Part shown: positions 38,001 to 46,768 of the stretch, piece by piece
Position numbering within the stretch: position 1 is the stretch's first letter
How the letters are laid out: the number at the start of each line of letters is the position of its first letter
Assembly: GCF_001997345.1 (NCBI RefSeq)
Contig: NZ_CP019606.1
Location: forward strand, 124,001 to 188,000
DNA length: 64,000 bases
Reading direction: 5' to 3'
DNA from: Tessaracoccus aquimaris
GTDB taxonomy: Bacteria; Actinomycetota; Actinomycetes; Propionibacteriales; Propionibacteriaceae
Notes under the pieces: model-generated
Databases searched by the model: none
Seen by the model: only the letters and a program-made list of their open reading frames with translations
What the model was told of the DNA's origin: nothing
Made by a program: the position numbers and the translations under genes

Positions 38001-40144
38001 TCGACGAGGTCGCCGTCTACAGCGGAGCCCTCTCCGCCTCGCGGGTGGCCGCCCACTACGCGGCCGCGGGAGGCGTCGTGAACCAGGCGCCGAGCGCCGA
38101 GTTCGTGACGAACATCCAGGAGCGGCGCGTCACCTTCGCAGGCACGGGAACCGACCCCGACGGCACCATCGCGTCCTACGCGTGGGACTTCGGCGACGGC
38201 CAATCCTCCGCTGAGCAGAACCCGACCCACGTGTTCACCGCGGACGGGAAGTTCAGCGTCAAGCTGACCGTCACCGACAACCGTGGGGCCACTGGCAGCG
38301 TCACCCACGACGTCACGGTGGCGGCGGCGGGGCTTCCGACGGACGCCTACGGCGCGGCGGTGATAGCCGACGGGCCCAGGCTGTACTGGCGACTGGGAGA
38401 GAGCAGCGGCACCGTCGCCAACGACGCGAGCGGCGGGCACAGCACCGGCGAGATCGTCGGGGCCCCGACGCTCGGCAGGCCGGGCGCGATCCAGAACCCG
38501 AACACCGCCATCCTGTTCGACGGCGACGGCAAGTACGTGACGTCGTCGGACTCCTTCGTGAACCCTCAGGTCTACAGCAACGAGGCCTGGTTCAGGACCA
38601 CCTCCACGACAGGCGGCAAGGTGATGGGCTTCGGCTGCAGTTACCAGAGCCCGTCCAACTGCTACGACAGGCACATCTACCTGCAGCCCGACGGCAAGGT
38701 CGTGTTCGGCACCTACACCGGCGCCACGAACACCATCACGACCGACGCCACCTACAACGACGGCCAGTGGCACCACGTCGTGGCGACCCAGTCGTCGGCC
38801 GGGCTGCGTCTCTACCTCGACGGGCAACTCGCGGGCACGAACCCCGCGACGGCGGCCGAGGGGTACACCGGATACCTGCACGTCGGCGGCGACAACACCT
38901 GGGGCTCCGATCCCTGGTTCGACGGCGAGATCGACGAGGTGGCGTTCTACCTCACGGCCCTGAGCGAGCAGCGGGTCGCGGCCCACTACACGGCGGGCAT
39001 GCCGCAGCCGAACCAGCCGCCGGTGCCCTCGTTCACGCTCACGCAGAACCTGCTGAGCGTGAGCGTCGACGCGAGCGGCTCCTCCGACCCCGACGGCAGC
39101 ATCGCCTCCTACGCGTGGGACTTCGGCGACGGAGCCACAGGCAGCGGCGCGACGGCGACCCACGCCTACGCCGCGGCAGGCACCTACACCGTCGCCCTCA
39201 CCGTCACCGACGACAAGGGCGTGAGCAGGCAGAAGTCGCAGTCCGTGACCGTCCAGGCGGCCAACGTCGGGCCGACCGCCGCGTTCACGTCGACGCTCAA
39301 CGACCGCGCGCTGAGCGTGGACGCCGCCGCCTCCCACGATCCGGACGGCACCATCGCCTCCTACGCGTGGGACTTCGGTGATGGGGCCACCGGTAGCGGG
39401 GCGCAGGCCAGCCACACGTACACGTCGTCGGGTACCTTCGAGGTCACCCTGACGGTGACCGATGACAGGGGCGCCACCGACGTGGCCAAGGAGTCGATCG
39501 TCGTCGCGGCGCCCACCGTGATCGCCTCGGATGCGTTCCAGCGCACCGTCGCCAACGGGTGGGGGAACGCAGACGTCGGAGGGACGTGGACCCGTAGCGG
39601 GGCCGCGGCCAACTTTGCCGTCGCGCCCGGCAAGGCCAGCATCGCGATGGCGGCGGGCAGCGGTCCGTCTGCCTACCTGAACGGCGTGTCCGCGCGCGAC
39701 GTCGACCTCACTGCGACGCTGAGCTACGACAAGCCAGGCACCGGAGGCGGCGCGTACGCGTCGTTCATCGTGCGTGCCAACGGCACGTCCGACTACCGCA
39801 CGACGATCCGCATGACGGCCACCGCCGTGACGGCCGACCTGAGGCGGAAGGTGGCCGGGGCGGAGACCGTCCTCGGCACGGCGACCATCCCGGGCGGTGC
39901 GCTGGCGGCCAACCAGTCGCTCAACATCAGGCTGCAGGCCGTCGGTGCCAACGCGACGACGCTGCGGGTGAAGGTGTGGCGCACAGGCACCGCCGAGCCG
40001 ACGGCTTGGACGCTGTCGTTCAGCGACTCGAGCGCGGGGCTGCAGCAGGCGGGTTCCGTCGGCATCTACAGCTACCTGTCCGGGTCCGCGACGAACGGGC
40101 CGATCAAGGCGCAGTTCGGGGCGTTGTCGGTGACGCCCGCATAG
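35039..40144 (+). CDS. Giant secreted protein: beta-propeller, FN3-like, three LamG, three PKD domains
   Basis: 1701 residues, tandem paralogue of the preceding gene. Signal peptide about 1-31; propeller-like repeats about 45-440 (VYVVGDFTTANGQARR, VFAAGQFTTINSQPAYG); FN3-like about 455-545; LamG 1 at 550-780; LamG 2 at 794-1010; PKD 1 at 1014-1097; LamG 3 at 1102-1320; PKD 2 and 3 at 1324-1493; C-terminal jelly-roll-like domain 1495-1701. The repeats differ mainly by insertion of one LamG between PKD domains, which implies domain duplication within the locus. It begins 18 bases after the first copy and ends with a hairpin. No wall-anchor signal is visible; binding to the locus's own polysaccharide is inference. 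Confidence 0.9.
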   Translation: MRTSHRRATALVTGLTMLWTGLITTAPATAAPAPIQPQPATSVTADALPTVQINGVVWSTDMAGSKVYSGGSFTRARPAGASLGVNETVRNNLLAFDVTTGNLDTSFAPDLNGQVLDVAVSPDKTRVYVVGDFTTANGQARRRVAAYSTATGQLITSFNPVGVNSRARAVAATNDTVFVGGGFAGAGNTGRTNLAAFRASDGALLPWNPTAERAVWALAVSPDGANVFAAGQFTTINSQPAYGLAKINATTGALDPSWAPIVRNGGDDAAVGSLRAQGDQLYGTTWHFGPGGNLEGTFKVPMSTGKVAWVTDCHGDAYDAVQLQGTVYVATHAHYCGNMGGGHPQYSSWRFQHAQAWSDTVTDEILNEVHGYPNWHGQAQGPAMVNWLPTLAMGSYTGQYQAGWSLTGNDNFLVFAGEFPRVNGTAQQGLVRFGKRPVAPGTQGPQFDGGVFRPEAIARGTGSARVTWQAGYDRDDLNLTYRLYRGGTLVNTQNAASNWWTLPALGYVDTGLTPGSTYQYRVTASDPGGNTVSSATISYTHSNAASPNAYAQSVAAAGASLYWPLNDARTATPMTIRDRAGFNDAVADTDVTAGQPGAIAGDAAMSFGTAQPAEAWGRAYAKGTQYAPDTFSVQAWIRTDTTQGGRIVGFGDLQQGDSGHHDRHVYLTSDGRVVFGVRATDGSNRTVASGASFNDNQWHMITATMSPKGMELYVDGVRVGRRTDTTQGETYLGYWRLQGDTLGGWASRPARDNYVGGIDEVAVYPTALTQDTIVAQYAASGRTAVIPSAPADAYGAAVYADDPDLFWRLEESAGTTANDSGRSLNPGTYRSGVSQGATGVLTGTKAAQFDGSDDVVFSNAQFSNPTQYSTEAWFKTTTTSGGKIIGFGNAQQGQSSNYDRHVYMLDNGHLVFGVWTGTMNTIETATAFNDGGWHHVVATQSGAGMRLYVDGDLQGTNQQAESQPYDGYWRVGGDTRWGGSSDYFNGVIDEVAVYSGALSASRVAAHYAAAGGVVNQAPSAEFVTNIQERRVTFAGTGTDPDGTIASYAWDFGDGQSSAEQNPTHVFTADGKFSVKLTVTDNRGATGSVTHDVTVAAAGLPTDAYGAAVIADGPRLYWRLGESSGTVANDASGGHSTGEIVGAPTLGRPGAIQNPNTAILFDGDGKYVTSSDSFVNPQVYSNEAWFRTTSTTGGKVMGFGCSYQSPSNCYDRHIYLQPDGKVVFGTYTGATNTITTDATYNDGQWHHVVATQSSAGLRLYLDGQLAGTNPATAAEGYTGYLHVGGDNTWGSDPWFDGEIDEVAFYLTALSEQRVAAHYTAGMPQPNQPPVPSFTLTQNLLSVSVDASGSSDPDGSIASYAWDFGDGATGSGATATHAYAAAGTYTVALTVTDDKGVSRQKSQSVTVQAANVGPTAAFTSTLNDRALSVDAAASHDPDGTIASYAWDFGDGATGSGAQASHTYTSSGTFEVTLTVTDDRGATDVAKESIVVAAPTVIASDAFQRTVANGWGNADVGGTWTRSGAAANFAVAPGKASIAMAAGSGPSAYLNGVSARDVDLTATLSYDKPGTGGGAYASFIVRANGTSDYRTTIRMTATAVTADLRRKVAGAETVLGTATIPGGALAANQSLNIRLQAVGANATTLRVKVWRTGTAEPTAWTLSFSDSSAGLQQAGSVGIYSYLSGSATNGPIKAQFGALSVTPA

Positions 40145-40157
40145 CCCCCACAGAACC

Positions 40158-40187
40158 GGGCCGGCCGCCACAGAAGGTGGTCGGCCC
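40158..40187 (+). terminator. Hairpin after the second LamG/PKD gene
   Basis: 12-bp stem with two G-U pairs (GGGCCGGCCGCC / GGTGGTCGGCCC), 6-base loop, 13 bases after the stop. There is no U tract; possibly a terminator of the LamG/PKD transcript. Confidence 0.45.
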
Positions 40188-40275
40188 AGTTCGCCGCCCG
40201 CGCCCCGAGCCGCCCGGCGTAGGATGGGCGCCACGCGCTGACAGGTGCGGTTCCGCTCGTCGGCAAGGGGGCTCG

Positions 40276-42153
40276 ATGACGTTGCAGGACCTCTTCCTGG
40301 CACTTCGCCTGCGCTGGTACGTGCTGGCGGGCGCTGCGCTGCTGGGGGTCCTTGCGGCGGGCGCGATCCTCCTCGTGACGCCGAACACCTACATCGCGAC
40401 CGCGACCGTCGCCCTGCGCTGGGTCGGGCCGCAGCCCGGTGTCGCCGAGGTCAACAACGCCCGCTACCTGACGCGCGAAGCGCAGACCGTCGCGCTGCTC
40501 GTCGAACGGCGCGACGTTCTCGCCAGCACCTCGGAGTTCGTTGGCGGAGGCGAGACGGCGGAGTCGCTTGCCGGGAGGGTGACGGCCGCCGTGCCGATCG
40601 ACACCCAACTCGTCCGGATCAGGGGAGCGGCCGGGGGGCCAAAGGCGGCGACCGACCTGGCCAACGCTGCCGCCCGGGCGGTTGTCGAGCACTCGGCGGG
40701 GGAGTCCCTGTCCCCAAGCGTCGACACGACAGTGGTGGTCCCTGCACGGGTGCCTGCGGGCCCCGCCCTTCCGCTGCGTGGCGCCTACCTGGCCACCGGC
40801 CTGCTCGCCGGGTTGATGGTCGGCGTCGCAGGCGCGTTGCTCTCAGCGCGACGGGCATCGGCCCCTGAGGAGACCCTGCCGGTGCCCGCCGGAGCAGAGG
40901 ACGGCGGCCTCAGCCACGCCGAGGTGCGACTGGTGTCCTATCTGGCCTGGGTCATCCTGATCGCCGCGTCGATCCCGTGGCGCACCGGAACCTTCTACGA
41001 GGGCGGTGCCGATCCCGTCGTCATCGCCAAGGCTGGGCTGAGCCTGATCGGCCTGGCGCTGGGGGTGTGGGCCGTTTCACGGTCGCCGGTGCTGCTGCCG
41101 GTGCCCGCAGTGCCCGTGCTGATGCTCGGGTTGTACCTGGGGGTCACCGTGGTCGGCGGGATCGCCAACCAGACGGCGAGCGCCGCCATCGTGGTCGCGG
41201 TGCGCGTCTCCATCCTCGGGGCGACACTGTGCCTGATGGCCGCCGTCATCCCCGCAGCCGACCTGATGCGGAGGCTGGTCCACGTCCTGGGTGTGCTGGT
41301 GTTCGTGGGGGCGGGAACAGGGATGGTGCTCAACGACGCGGCCCGTCTCGGGGGCGCGATCCCGATGCTCAACCCGAACCTGCTCGCCCTGATCGCGGCG
41401 ATCATCGTGATGTGGGTGATGTCGAAGGTATTCACGGCCAGAGAGGGCGCGTTGGAGTTCTTCGTCGCCGCGGCCTGCGTCGTGATCATCCTGCAGACCG
41501 GGTCACGCACCGCGCTTGCCGCGCTCGGCGGGTCGGTGGGCGCGATGCTGCTGCGCTGCACGGCCCTGCGGACCAGGACCCTCACGCTTGCCGCCCTGAG
41601 CATTCCGGTGATCACGCTCGTGGCGCTCGGCACCGACATCCTGAACTCGGTGTTCACCCGCGGCGGCACCCAGTCGGTGTCCGGATTCAGCAACCGGTCG
41701 ATCGCGTGGGAGGCGGCCGCGAACCTGCAACGCGACGGCTGGGGCACCTGGTTCGGGCAAGGGTTGGCGCAGAAGGAGATCAGCGTCCCTGGCCAGTGGT
41801 GGAACACCCAGATCCTTGACAGTTCCTGGGTGTCCGCACTGGTGCAGGGCGGCTACCTCGGGGTCGCGATCGTCGCCCTGCTGACCGTGATGGTGCTCAT
41901 CAAGGCCCTGTTCGCGCCGCGCTCCCTCGGACCGCTGTGGTTAGGCCTCACCCTCTACCTCGCCGTCGGAGGGTTTCTCGAGAGCGGCCTGTTCGACGGG
42001 ACGGTCCAGTTCATGGTGTTCCTGGTGGCGTCCCTGGCGGTCTGTGGAGCACGGCGCTCAGGCGGTCACCAACGGCCGAGCGTCTTGGAGCCAGCCGGTC
42101 GACCGATGGCCGAGGCCACGTCGGCGGGCAGCGCCTCGGCGATGTTGGCCTGA
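40276..42153 (+). CDS. Wzz-type chain-length domain fused to O-antigen polymerase/ligase-like domain
   Basis: 625 residues. Residues 1-195 have Wzz/polysaccharide co-polymerase topology: a first membrane helix at 15-36, an extracytoplasmic domain (TPNTYIATATVALRWVG), and a second helix at 172-196. From about 215 the protein is polytopic with about ten helices and Wzy_C-like features: GSRTALAALGG near 410 and FSNRSIAWEAAANLQRDGW near 470. This predicts polymerisation and length control in one chain. The ATG at 40276 is preceded by AAGGGGG. The 3' end overlaps the convergent beta-helix gene by 88 bases, so the true C-terminus may be shorter. Confidence 0.83.
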   Translation: MTLQDLFLALRLRWYVLAGAALLGVLAAGAILLVTPNTYIATATVALRWVGPQPGVAEVNNARYLTREAQTVALLVERRDVLASTSEFVGGGETAESLAGRVTAAVPIDTQLVRIRGAAGGPKAATDLANAAARAVVEHSAGESLSPSVDTTVVVPARVPAGPALPLRGAYLATGLLAGLMVGVAGALLSARRASAPEETLPVPAGAEDGGLSHAEVRLVSYLAWVILIAASIPWRTGTFYEGGADPVVIAKAGLSLIGLALGVWAVSRSPVLLPVPAVPVLMLGLYLGVTVVGGIANQTASAAIVVAVRVSILGATLCLMAAVIPAADLMRRLVHVLGVLVFVGAGTGMVLNDAARLGGAIPMLNPNLLALIAAIIVMWVMSKVFTAREGALEFFVAAACVVIILQTGSRTALAALGGSVGAMLLRCTALRTRTLTLAALSIPVITLVALGTDILNSVFTRGGTQSVSGFSNRSIAWEAAANLQRDGWGTWFGQGLAQKEISVPGQWWNTQILDSSWVSALVQGGYLGVAIVALLTVMVLIKALFAPRSLGPLWLGLTLYLAVGGFLESGLFDGTVQFMVFLVASLAVCGARRSGGHQRPSVLEPAGRPMAEATSAGSASAMLA

Positions 42154-44375
42154 TCGGCCTTGAGGCTGGCCACCAGGTTCAGGGACGAGTCGAGGACCGA
42201 GGCGCCAGTGAACTCCTTGCCCTTCTTCTCCTGCCCGGTCGTGGACTGGAACGCCGCCAACGACGAGAACACGTAGGGGTTGACGTTCACGTTCGCCCGC
42301 GACCAGATCGCGACCCACTGGGGCTGCGACGCCGAGGAGCGGTGATAGACGTTCGAGTTGGCGGTGATCTTCATCTGTTCCGCGCTCTTGGTGAACGAGT
42401 AGTCCTCGACGCAGAGCAGGCAGTTCGCCGCGCTGCTGGAGTTGGCCATCACGTTGTTGCGGACCGTGACGGGGCCGAGCGTCCAGGGCATCGTCGGATC
42501 GGGGAACGCCTGGCGGGGGTCGACGGCCTGATCGTTCTTGTTCGTGTTGCGACGGGTGTCCTGCACGAGGTTGATCGGCCGGGAGTTCCCGGAGAAAGTG
42601 TTGTTCCAGATCTTCACGTCGCTGGTGTTGTTGACCTGCAGGCCGTACTGCGCGTTCCCCTTGAAGGTGTTGTCGCCGACGATCGCCTTGGCCGAGATCT
42701 CGAGGAAGAGTCCGGTGGCGGTGTTGTCGTTGAACTCCGACTGACGGAACACGGAGTCGTAGACCGAGAGGTCCTCCCAGAACCCGTAGGCGTAGTTGCC
42801 GGAGAAGCTTGAGTCGGCGACGCGGACGCCGCGGGTGTGGCCGAGCTTCACGCCGCCCGCGTTCGGGGCGATGTTGAAGCGCTCGTCGTTGTTCTTCGTG
42901 GCGGAGACCTTGGAGAACGTGATGTTGTCGGCGAAGCGACCGTGGATCCCGAGCATGCCTGCGCCGGTGACGCTCACCTGGTTCAGGGTGACGTTCTCAC
43001 GGAGCACGCTGATGCCGGTGGTCGCCGCGTCCTGCACGACGACGTTCTCGAGCCTGACGCCAGGCTGCTCGACGGTGACAGAGCCCATGTGGAACACCGA
43101 TGGGGCGAAGCGCTTGATGCCGATGCCTCGAACCACCGAGTCGGCACCGCGGATGCTCATGCCCTTGACGATGGTGCTGGCCTCGACGCTCTGCCCCGAC
43201 GGGTTGGTGCCGATGTAGAGCTTGGAGGTGGCCTCGTCGAGGTAGAAGGTGCCCGCCTTGACCAGGGAACGGCTGTTGACCTGCTGGAGCGGGACGCCCG
43301 CGACGAAGACCTGGTCGGGGTGGGCCGCCATTGGGTAGGACTTGCTGATGAACTGCCACCCGGGGTCGGTCAGATCGGCGGCGCCCTGCGTGTAGGTGGG
43401 GGAGGCGTCGAAGCGCGTCGTCCAGCCGTCCTTGCGCCACGCGGTGCCGTCGGCGACCCAGCCGGTGACTGGTGAGGCACCGTCGAGCCAGACGCTCTCC
43501 TTTGGATAGTTCTGCACCGTCACCTTCTTGCTGATGGTGACGCTCTCCCGGTAGGTGCCTGCGCGCACCACGACGGTGCCGCCGCTCGGCGCGAGCGTGA
43601 CGCCGCGCTGGATGGTCTTCACGGGCGCCGCGAGGGTGCCGGCGGCGGAGTCGTTGCCGCTGGGTGAGACGTAGATCGCACCGGACGGCGCGGTGTACGA
43701 GGCGGAGCCGACCGGCACCGAACCGGCCTTCGCGGGAGTCGGCGTCGGCGTTGGGGTGGGTGTGGGGGTCGGCGTCGGCTTGGGGGTCGGCGTCGGGGTG
43801 GGCGTGGGCGTCGGCTTCGGGGTCGGGGTCGGCGTGGGAGTCGGCGTCGGGACCGTGTTGCCGGTCGAGGGGACGTGGAAGGCGATGGCTCCGCGGGTCC
43901 ATCCGGTCAGCGACCCGGCGGTGGCCGCGGTCGCGAGGCGGTGTTTGCCGGACTTGGTGTAGCTGTAGACCGGCTGGGTGCGGCCCGTCTGTGCCGCCGC
44001 AAGCGCGTAGAAGCGGGCGCCCTGGTCGGCGTAGCCGTTGGTGATGGCCGTGGTGTAGGCGGTGCTGCCCGCGAGCGCCTCCTGGAAGTCGCCGGTGGAG
44101 GACTTGAAGAGGCGGTGGACGGCCGTCAGGCCGGTCTGTTTGGTGGTGGCGGCCTTGAATGGGGTCCCGAGGTTGGTGGTGTAGCCGTACTTGGTCGCCG
44201 AGGTGGCCTCATCGCTCCATGGGGTGACGATGCTGACGGTGGTGGTGGGGTTGGCCACCTGGTAGATGGGCTTGGTCATGGTGTCGACCGGGTCGGCGTG
44301 GGCCGCAGGGGCCGCGGTCAACGCCAACGGGAGGGCAAGGGCGAGGCCGAGACCGGCTCGCAGGAGGGTACGCAC
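42066..44375 (-). CDS. Secreted right-handed beta-helix protein with DUF5648-like N-terminal domain
   Basis: About 769 residues. The signal peptide ends AAPAAHA. A DUF5648-like lectin-like domain follows (about 30-175: [40 protein letters not shown]), then a Pro-Thr linker and a DUF1565/pectate-lyase-like parallel beta-helix (about 235-760) opening [17 protein letters not shown] and with stacked N-rich turns ([17 protein letters not shown]). The helix part suggests polysaccharide lyase, hydrolase or adhesin activity, but I see no certain catalytic residues. I chose the GTG at 44375 by analogy with the paralogous start at 45954; its ribosome site is poor, so the start is uncertain. Confidence 0.8.
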   Translation of the reverse strand: MRTLLRAGLGLALALPLALTAAPAAHADPVDTMTKPIYQVANPTTTVSIVTPWSDEATSATKYGYTTNLGTPFKAATTKQTGLTAVHRLFKSSTGDFQEALAGSTAYTTAITNGYADQGARFYALAAAQTGRTQPVYSYTKSGKHRLATAATAGSLTGWTRGAIAFHVPSTGNTVPTPTPTPTPTPKPTPTPTPTPTPKPTPTPTPTPTPTPTPAKAGSVPVGSASYTAPSGAIYVSPSGNDSAAGTLAAPVKTIQRGVTLAPSGGTVVVRAGTYRESVTISKKVTVQNYPKESVWLDGASPVTGWVADGTAWRKDGWTTRFDASPTYTQGAADLTDPGWQFISKSYPMAAHPDQVFVAGVPLQQVNSRSLVKAGTFYLDEATSKLYIGTNPSGQSVEASTIVKGMSIRGADSVVRGIGIKRFAPSVFHMGSVTVEQPGVRLENVVVQDAATTGISVLRENVTLNQVSVTGAGMLGIHGRFADNITFSKVSATKNNDERFNIAPNAGGVKLGHTRGVRVADSSFSGNYAYGFWEDLSVYDSVFRQSEFNDNTATGLFLEISAKAIVGDNTFKGNAQYGLQVNNTSDVKIWNNTFSGNSRPINLVQDTRRNTNKNDQAVDPRQAFPDPTMPWTLGPVTVRNNVMANSSSAANCLLCVEDYSFTKSAEQMKITANSNVYHRSSASQPQWVAIWSRANVNVNPYVFSSLAAFQSTTGQEKKGKEFTGASVLDSSLNLVASLKADQANIAEALPADVASAIGRPAGSKTLGRW
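43737..43857 (-). repeat. Low-complexity Pro-Thr linker repeat
   Basis: About 120 bases of tandem 6-base units encoding (PT)n with occasional Lys, linking the N-terminal domain to the beta-helix. Prone to length variation and to assembly error. Confidence 0.8.
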
Positions 44376-44481
44376 TGCTTGAGGGCTTTCTGTGGAGGTG
44401 TCATGGGCGCCGTTGGGGGGAGCCGGCGCTGCTCGGGTGGCCGCGCCCGTCACGGTTCGGCCGGGCGCGACCATCTGCGCT

Positions 44482-44535
44482 GTGTCAGCGGGTGAGGCTG
44501 TGTCAGCGGGTGAAGCGGTGTCAGCGGGTGAAGTT
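44482..44535. repeat. Three tandem 18-bp repeats at the 3' border of the phosphoesterase module
   Basis: Units at 44482, 44500 and 44518, each beginning GTGTCAGCGGGTGA and differing at one or two bases. On the minus strand each contains CACCCGCTGACAC, which includes the last codons and stop of the phosphoesterase gene. Only the innermost copy is part of the gene; the second module copy at 46.9 kb has one unit. Confidence 0.85.
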
Positions 44536-45416
44536 GAGGCCGGTGGTGGTGGTTTCGGGGGCGAGGGTTTCGTTGGTTTTGGGGGCGTAGACCCAGTTTT
44601 TGAGGGTGCCGTTTGCGACGTTGATGGTGATGAGTCTGACGGGGTTGGTGGTGCGGCTGTGGTAGGTCTGCATGAGGCTGATGATCTTGTTGCCGTTGGT
44701 GCCGGTGTCGGTGCGGGTGGCTGCGGTGCCGGTGTGGCCGGAGACGACGATCTTGATGTTGGGGTAGACCTTGATGAGGGTGTCGTAGAGGTGTTTGGGT
44801 GAGGTGGCTCCGTAGCCGCCGTTGCTGGTGCTGATGGTGGCGTCGCCGTTGAGGTAGGCGTGGGTGGAGATGATGATGTTGTGGTCGGGGTTGGCTGCGA
44901 CGATCTTTTTGGCCCAGTCGATGGCGCCTTGGCGGGGCCAGAGTTCGAGGTTGAGGACCATCCATTTTTGGCCGGCTGCGGTGAAGGTGGAGTAGGTGTT
45001 GTCGACCTTGCCTGGTTCGTAGGCGCCCTTGATGGTGGGGAAGGTGTTCAGGGGGAAGGCGGTGTTGAAGGCTTTGGTGTCGCGGACGGCGAGGTTGGTG
45101 TTGACGCCGGGGCAGGCGGATCCGCCTTGGCAGACGGCTGCGGTGTCGTGGTTGCCGATGGTGAGGGAGTAGGGGATTTTGCCTTTGAGGGGGGCGAGGC
45201 CTTTTTGGGCGCGGGTGTATTGCTCGGGGGCGGCGTTGCCCCAGTCGACGACGTCGCCGATGTGGGTGACGTATTTGAGGTTGAGTTTGGTGGCGTTGTT
45301 GACGAGCCAGGTGGAGCGGTCGGCGAGGCGGGTGTCGGTGTCGCTCCAGGTTTCTTGTTGGGTGTCGGGGATCACGGCGATGGTGAAGGACTCGCTTGCC
45401 CCTGCGGGCGGCACCG
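44517..45416 (-). repeat. Metallophosphoesterase module, copy 1 of 900-bp direct repeat
   Basis: Matches 46899-47798 in the same orientation at a constant offset of 2382 bases. I found no difference in the parts I compared, and no indel between the ends. It covers the whole C-terminal catalytic domain including the stop. Codon use differs from flanking DNA: Gln is CAA seven times of eight, with frequent AAA and GAA, whereas the N-terminal part of the same gene uses CAG in all six cases checked. Confidence 0.9.
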
Positions 45417-45954
45417 TCACCGGCGGGACAGGGACCGTGGTGCCAGCGGAGGGGACGTGGAAGGCGATGGCCCCCCGGGTCCAGCCGGTCAGAGAGGCGG
45501 CGGTGGCAGCCGTCGCGAGGCGGTGCTTGCCGGACTTGGTGTAGCTGTAGACGGGCTGGGTGCCGGTCTGCGCCGCCGCAAGCGCGTAGAAGCGGGCGCC
45601 CTGGTCGGCGTAGCCGTTGGCGATGGCCGTGCTGAAGGCCGTGCTTCCCGCGAGTGTCTCCTGGAAGTCGCCGGTAGAGGCCTTGAAGAGGCGGTGGACC
45701 GCGGTGAGGCCGGTCTGTTTGGTGGTGGACGCCTTGAACGGGGTCCCGAGCTTGGTCGAGTAGCCGTACTTTGCGGCGGACGTCGCCTCATCGCTCCACG
45801 GCGTGACGATGCTCGCATTGGTCGTCGGGTTGGCCACCTGGTAGATGGGCTTGGTCATGGTGTCGACCGGGGCGGCATGGGCCGCCGGTGCCATGGTCAG
45901 CAGCATGGGTATCGCTAAAACGCCGCCGAGGGCGGCTCGCATGAAGGTACGCAC
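44521..45954 (-). CDS. Secreted metallophosphoesterase with DUF5648-like N-terminal domain
   Basis: 477 residues. Signal peptide to about residue 27 (MAPAAHA), a DUF5648-like domain about 30-168 that closely matches that of the beta-helix protein, a short Pro/Val linker, then a calcineurin-like phosphoesterase domain from about 185. Metal motifs are all present: AVIPDTQQE, THIGDVVDWG, IGNHDT, STHAYLN and VVSGHTGT. It would cleave phosphate mono- or diesters outside the cell. The GTG at 45954 has AGGAGA 9 bases upstream. The catalytic domain is the 900-bp repeated module with foreign-looking codon use, so the gene is a recent domain fusion. Confidence 0.88.
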   Translation of the reverse strand: MRTFMRAALGGVLAIPMLLTMAPAAHAAPVDTMTKPIYQVANPTTNASIVTPWSDEATSAAKYGYSTKLGTPFKASTTKQTGLTAVHRLFKASTGDFQETLAGSTAFSTAIANGYADQGARFYALAAAQTGTQPVYSYTKSGKHRLATAATAASLTGWTRGAIAFHVPSAGTTVPVPPVTVPPAGASESFTIAVIPDTQQETWSDTDTRLADRSTWLVNNATKLNLKYVTHIGDVVDWGNAAPEQYTRAQKGLAPLKGKIPYSLTIGNHDTAAVCQGGSACPGVNTNLAVRDTKAFNTAFPLNTFPTIKGAYEPGKVDNTYSTFTAAGQKWMVLNLELWPRQGAIDWAKKIVAANPDHNIIISTHAYLNGDATISTSNGGYGATSPKHLYDTLIKVYPNIKIVVSGHTGTAATRTDTGTNGNKIISLMQTYHSRTTNPVRLITINVANGTLKNWVYAPKTNETLAPETTTTGLNFTR

Positions 45955-46117
45955 GGTAATGCTCTCCTGTTGTGGTATGGCCGCCCCCGGTGGCCTTGGC
46001 CTCCGGTGCTCTCCGGAGGCCGCTGGTGAGTGATGCGCATACCATAAAACATGAGAGGAACCTGAAACAAATTCAGGAAATATTCAGCTTAAGCGTGAAG
46101 TCACGCTCTTTTCGTGG
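45955..46117. other. AT-richer intergenic segment between the phosphoesterase and Wzz genes
   Basis: 163 bases. Contains the inverted repeat CCTGAA-ACAAA-TTCAGG near 46061-46077 and the hairpin AGCGTGA-AG-TCACGCT at 46092-46107, which could end the Wzz transcript on the minus strand. A candidate promoter for the phosphoesterase gene may lie in the AT-rich stretch 46040-46090. No gene. Confidence 0.35.
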
Positions 46118-46768
46118 CTAATCCTGAGAAGGCTGAGAGCCTGCGCGTCGTGCCGCGACCCTCGATCCGACCGCATTCCAGGCCAACGCGCCGAGCAATC
46201 CGATGGCCAGCCCCACCGCTGCGCCCATGCCGTAGTAGAGCGTCGGCTTCGGCGCCGAGGGCGAGGTCGGAAGCTCGGCGTCCACCGCCGTCGAGACGAT
46301 GACAGGCGACGCTCCGTCGATCGTCTCGATGCTGCTGATGAACGCCGCGAGGTGTTTGGCGGCCGCATCCGCCAACTTCTTGGCCTGCTCCGGCGTCGCA
46401 CCGACGGCCGTGATGTTGATCAGGGGAGTGTCGGTGGGGTTGCTGGCACTCAGGTCGGCGCGCAGTCGGGTGTCGGTGAACTCGGCACCGAGGTCGTGCC
46501 GGACGCCCTCGAGGACCGGAGTGCTGAAGATCAGCGCCGGATAGGACCTGGCTCGGGCAACGGCGTACTGGGCGGCGATGTAGTTGGCGCCGGTCGTCCT
46601 GCCTGGGATTCCCTTGACGAGTTGCGTAGCCGTTGCCGTGTAGGTCGGGGTCGCGTAGTGGAGCCCGATGGCCGCCAGGCCGAAGCCGAGCCCGATCCCC
46701 AGGGCGAGCATCCACCAGTAGCGAAGTAGGAGCGCCACCAACTGCCCTACCCGGAACTCCGTCGCCAT
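46118..46768 (-). CDS. Wzz/polysaccharide chain-length determinant protein
   Basis: 216 residues with the two-helix co-polymerase topology: helix 1 about 14-36 (YWWMLALGIGLGFGLAAIGL), an extracytoplasmic coiled domain (TATATQLVKGIPG, ATPEQAKKLADAAAKHLAAF), and helix 2 near the C-terminus (LYYGMGAAVGLAIGLLGALAW). It sets polymer length with the Wzy-type protein. There is no tyrosine-kinase domain. The ATG at 46768 has GGGGGA just upstream; an in-frame ATG at 46828 would add 20 residues and has no ribosome site. The gene lies exactly between the two copies of the 900-bp repeat and could be lost by recombination between them. Confidence 0.85.
   Translation of the reverse strand: MATEFRVGQLVALLLRYWWMLALGIGLGFGLAAIGLHYATPTYTATATQLVKGIPGRTTGANYIAAQYAVARARSYPALIFSTPVLEGVRHDLGAEFTDTRLRADLSASNPTDTPLINITAVGATPEQAKKLADAAAKHLAAFISSIETIDGASPVIVSTAVDAELPTSPSAPKPTLYYGMGAAVGLAIGLLGALAWNAVGSRVAARRAGSQPSQD

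Noticed and set aside
36077..40303. Very long minus-strand open frame (1408 codons), opposite the second LamG/PKD gene
   Set aside because: The plus strand encodes clear LamG and PKD domains. The antisense frame is Val/Gly/Arg-rich with no motif, as expected when high-GC codons remove stops on the other strand.
43737..43857. Possible short-spacer repeat array (CRISPR-like)
   Set aside because: The units are 6-base codon repeats for Pro-Thr inside a gene, with no spacers and no cas genes.
44450..44802. Plus-strand frame with EAVSAGE repeats
   Set aside because: It is the antisense reading of the 18-bp tandem repeats and the phosphoesterase gene.
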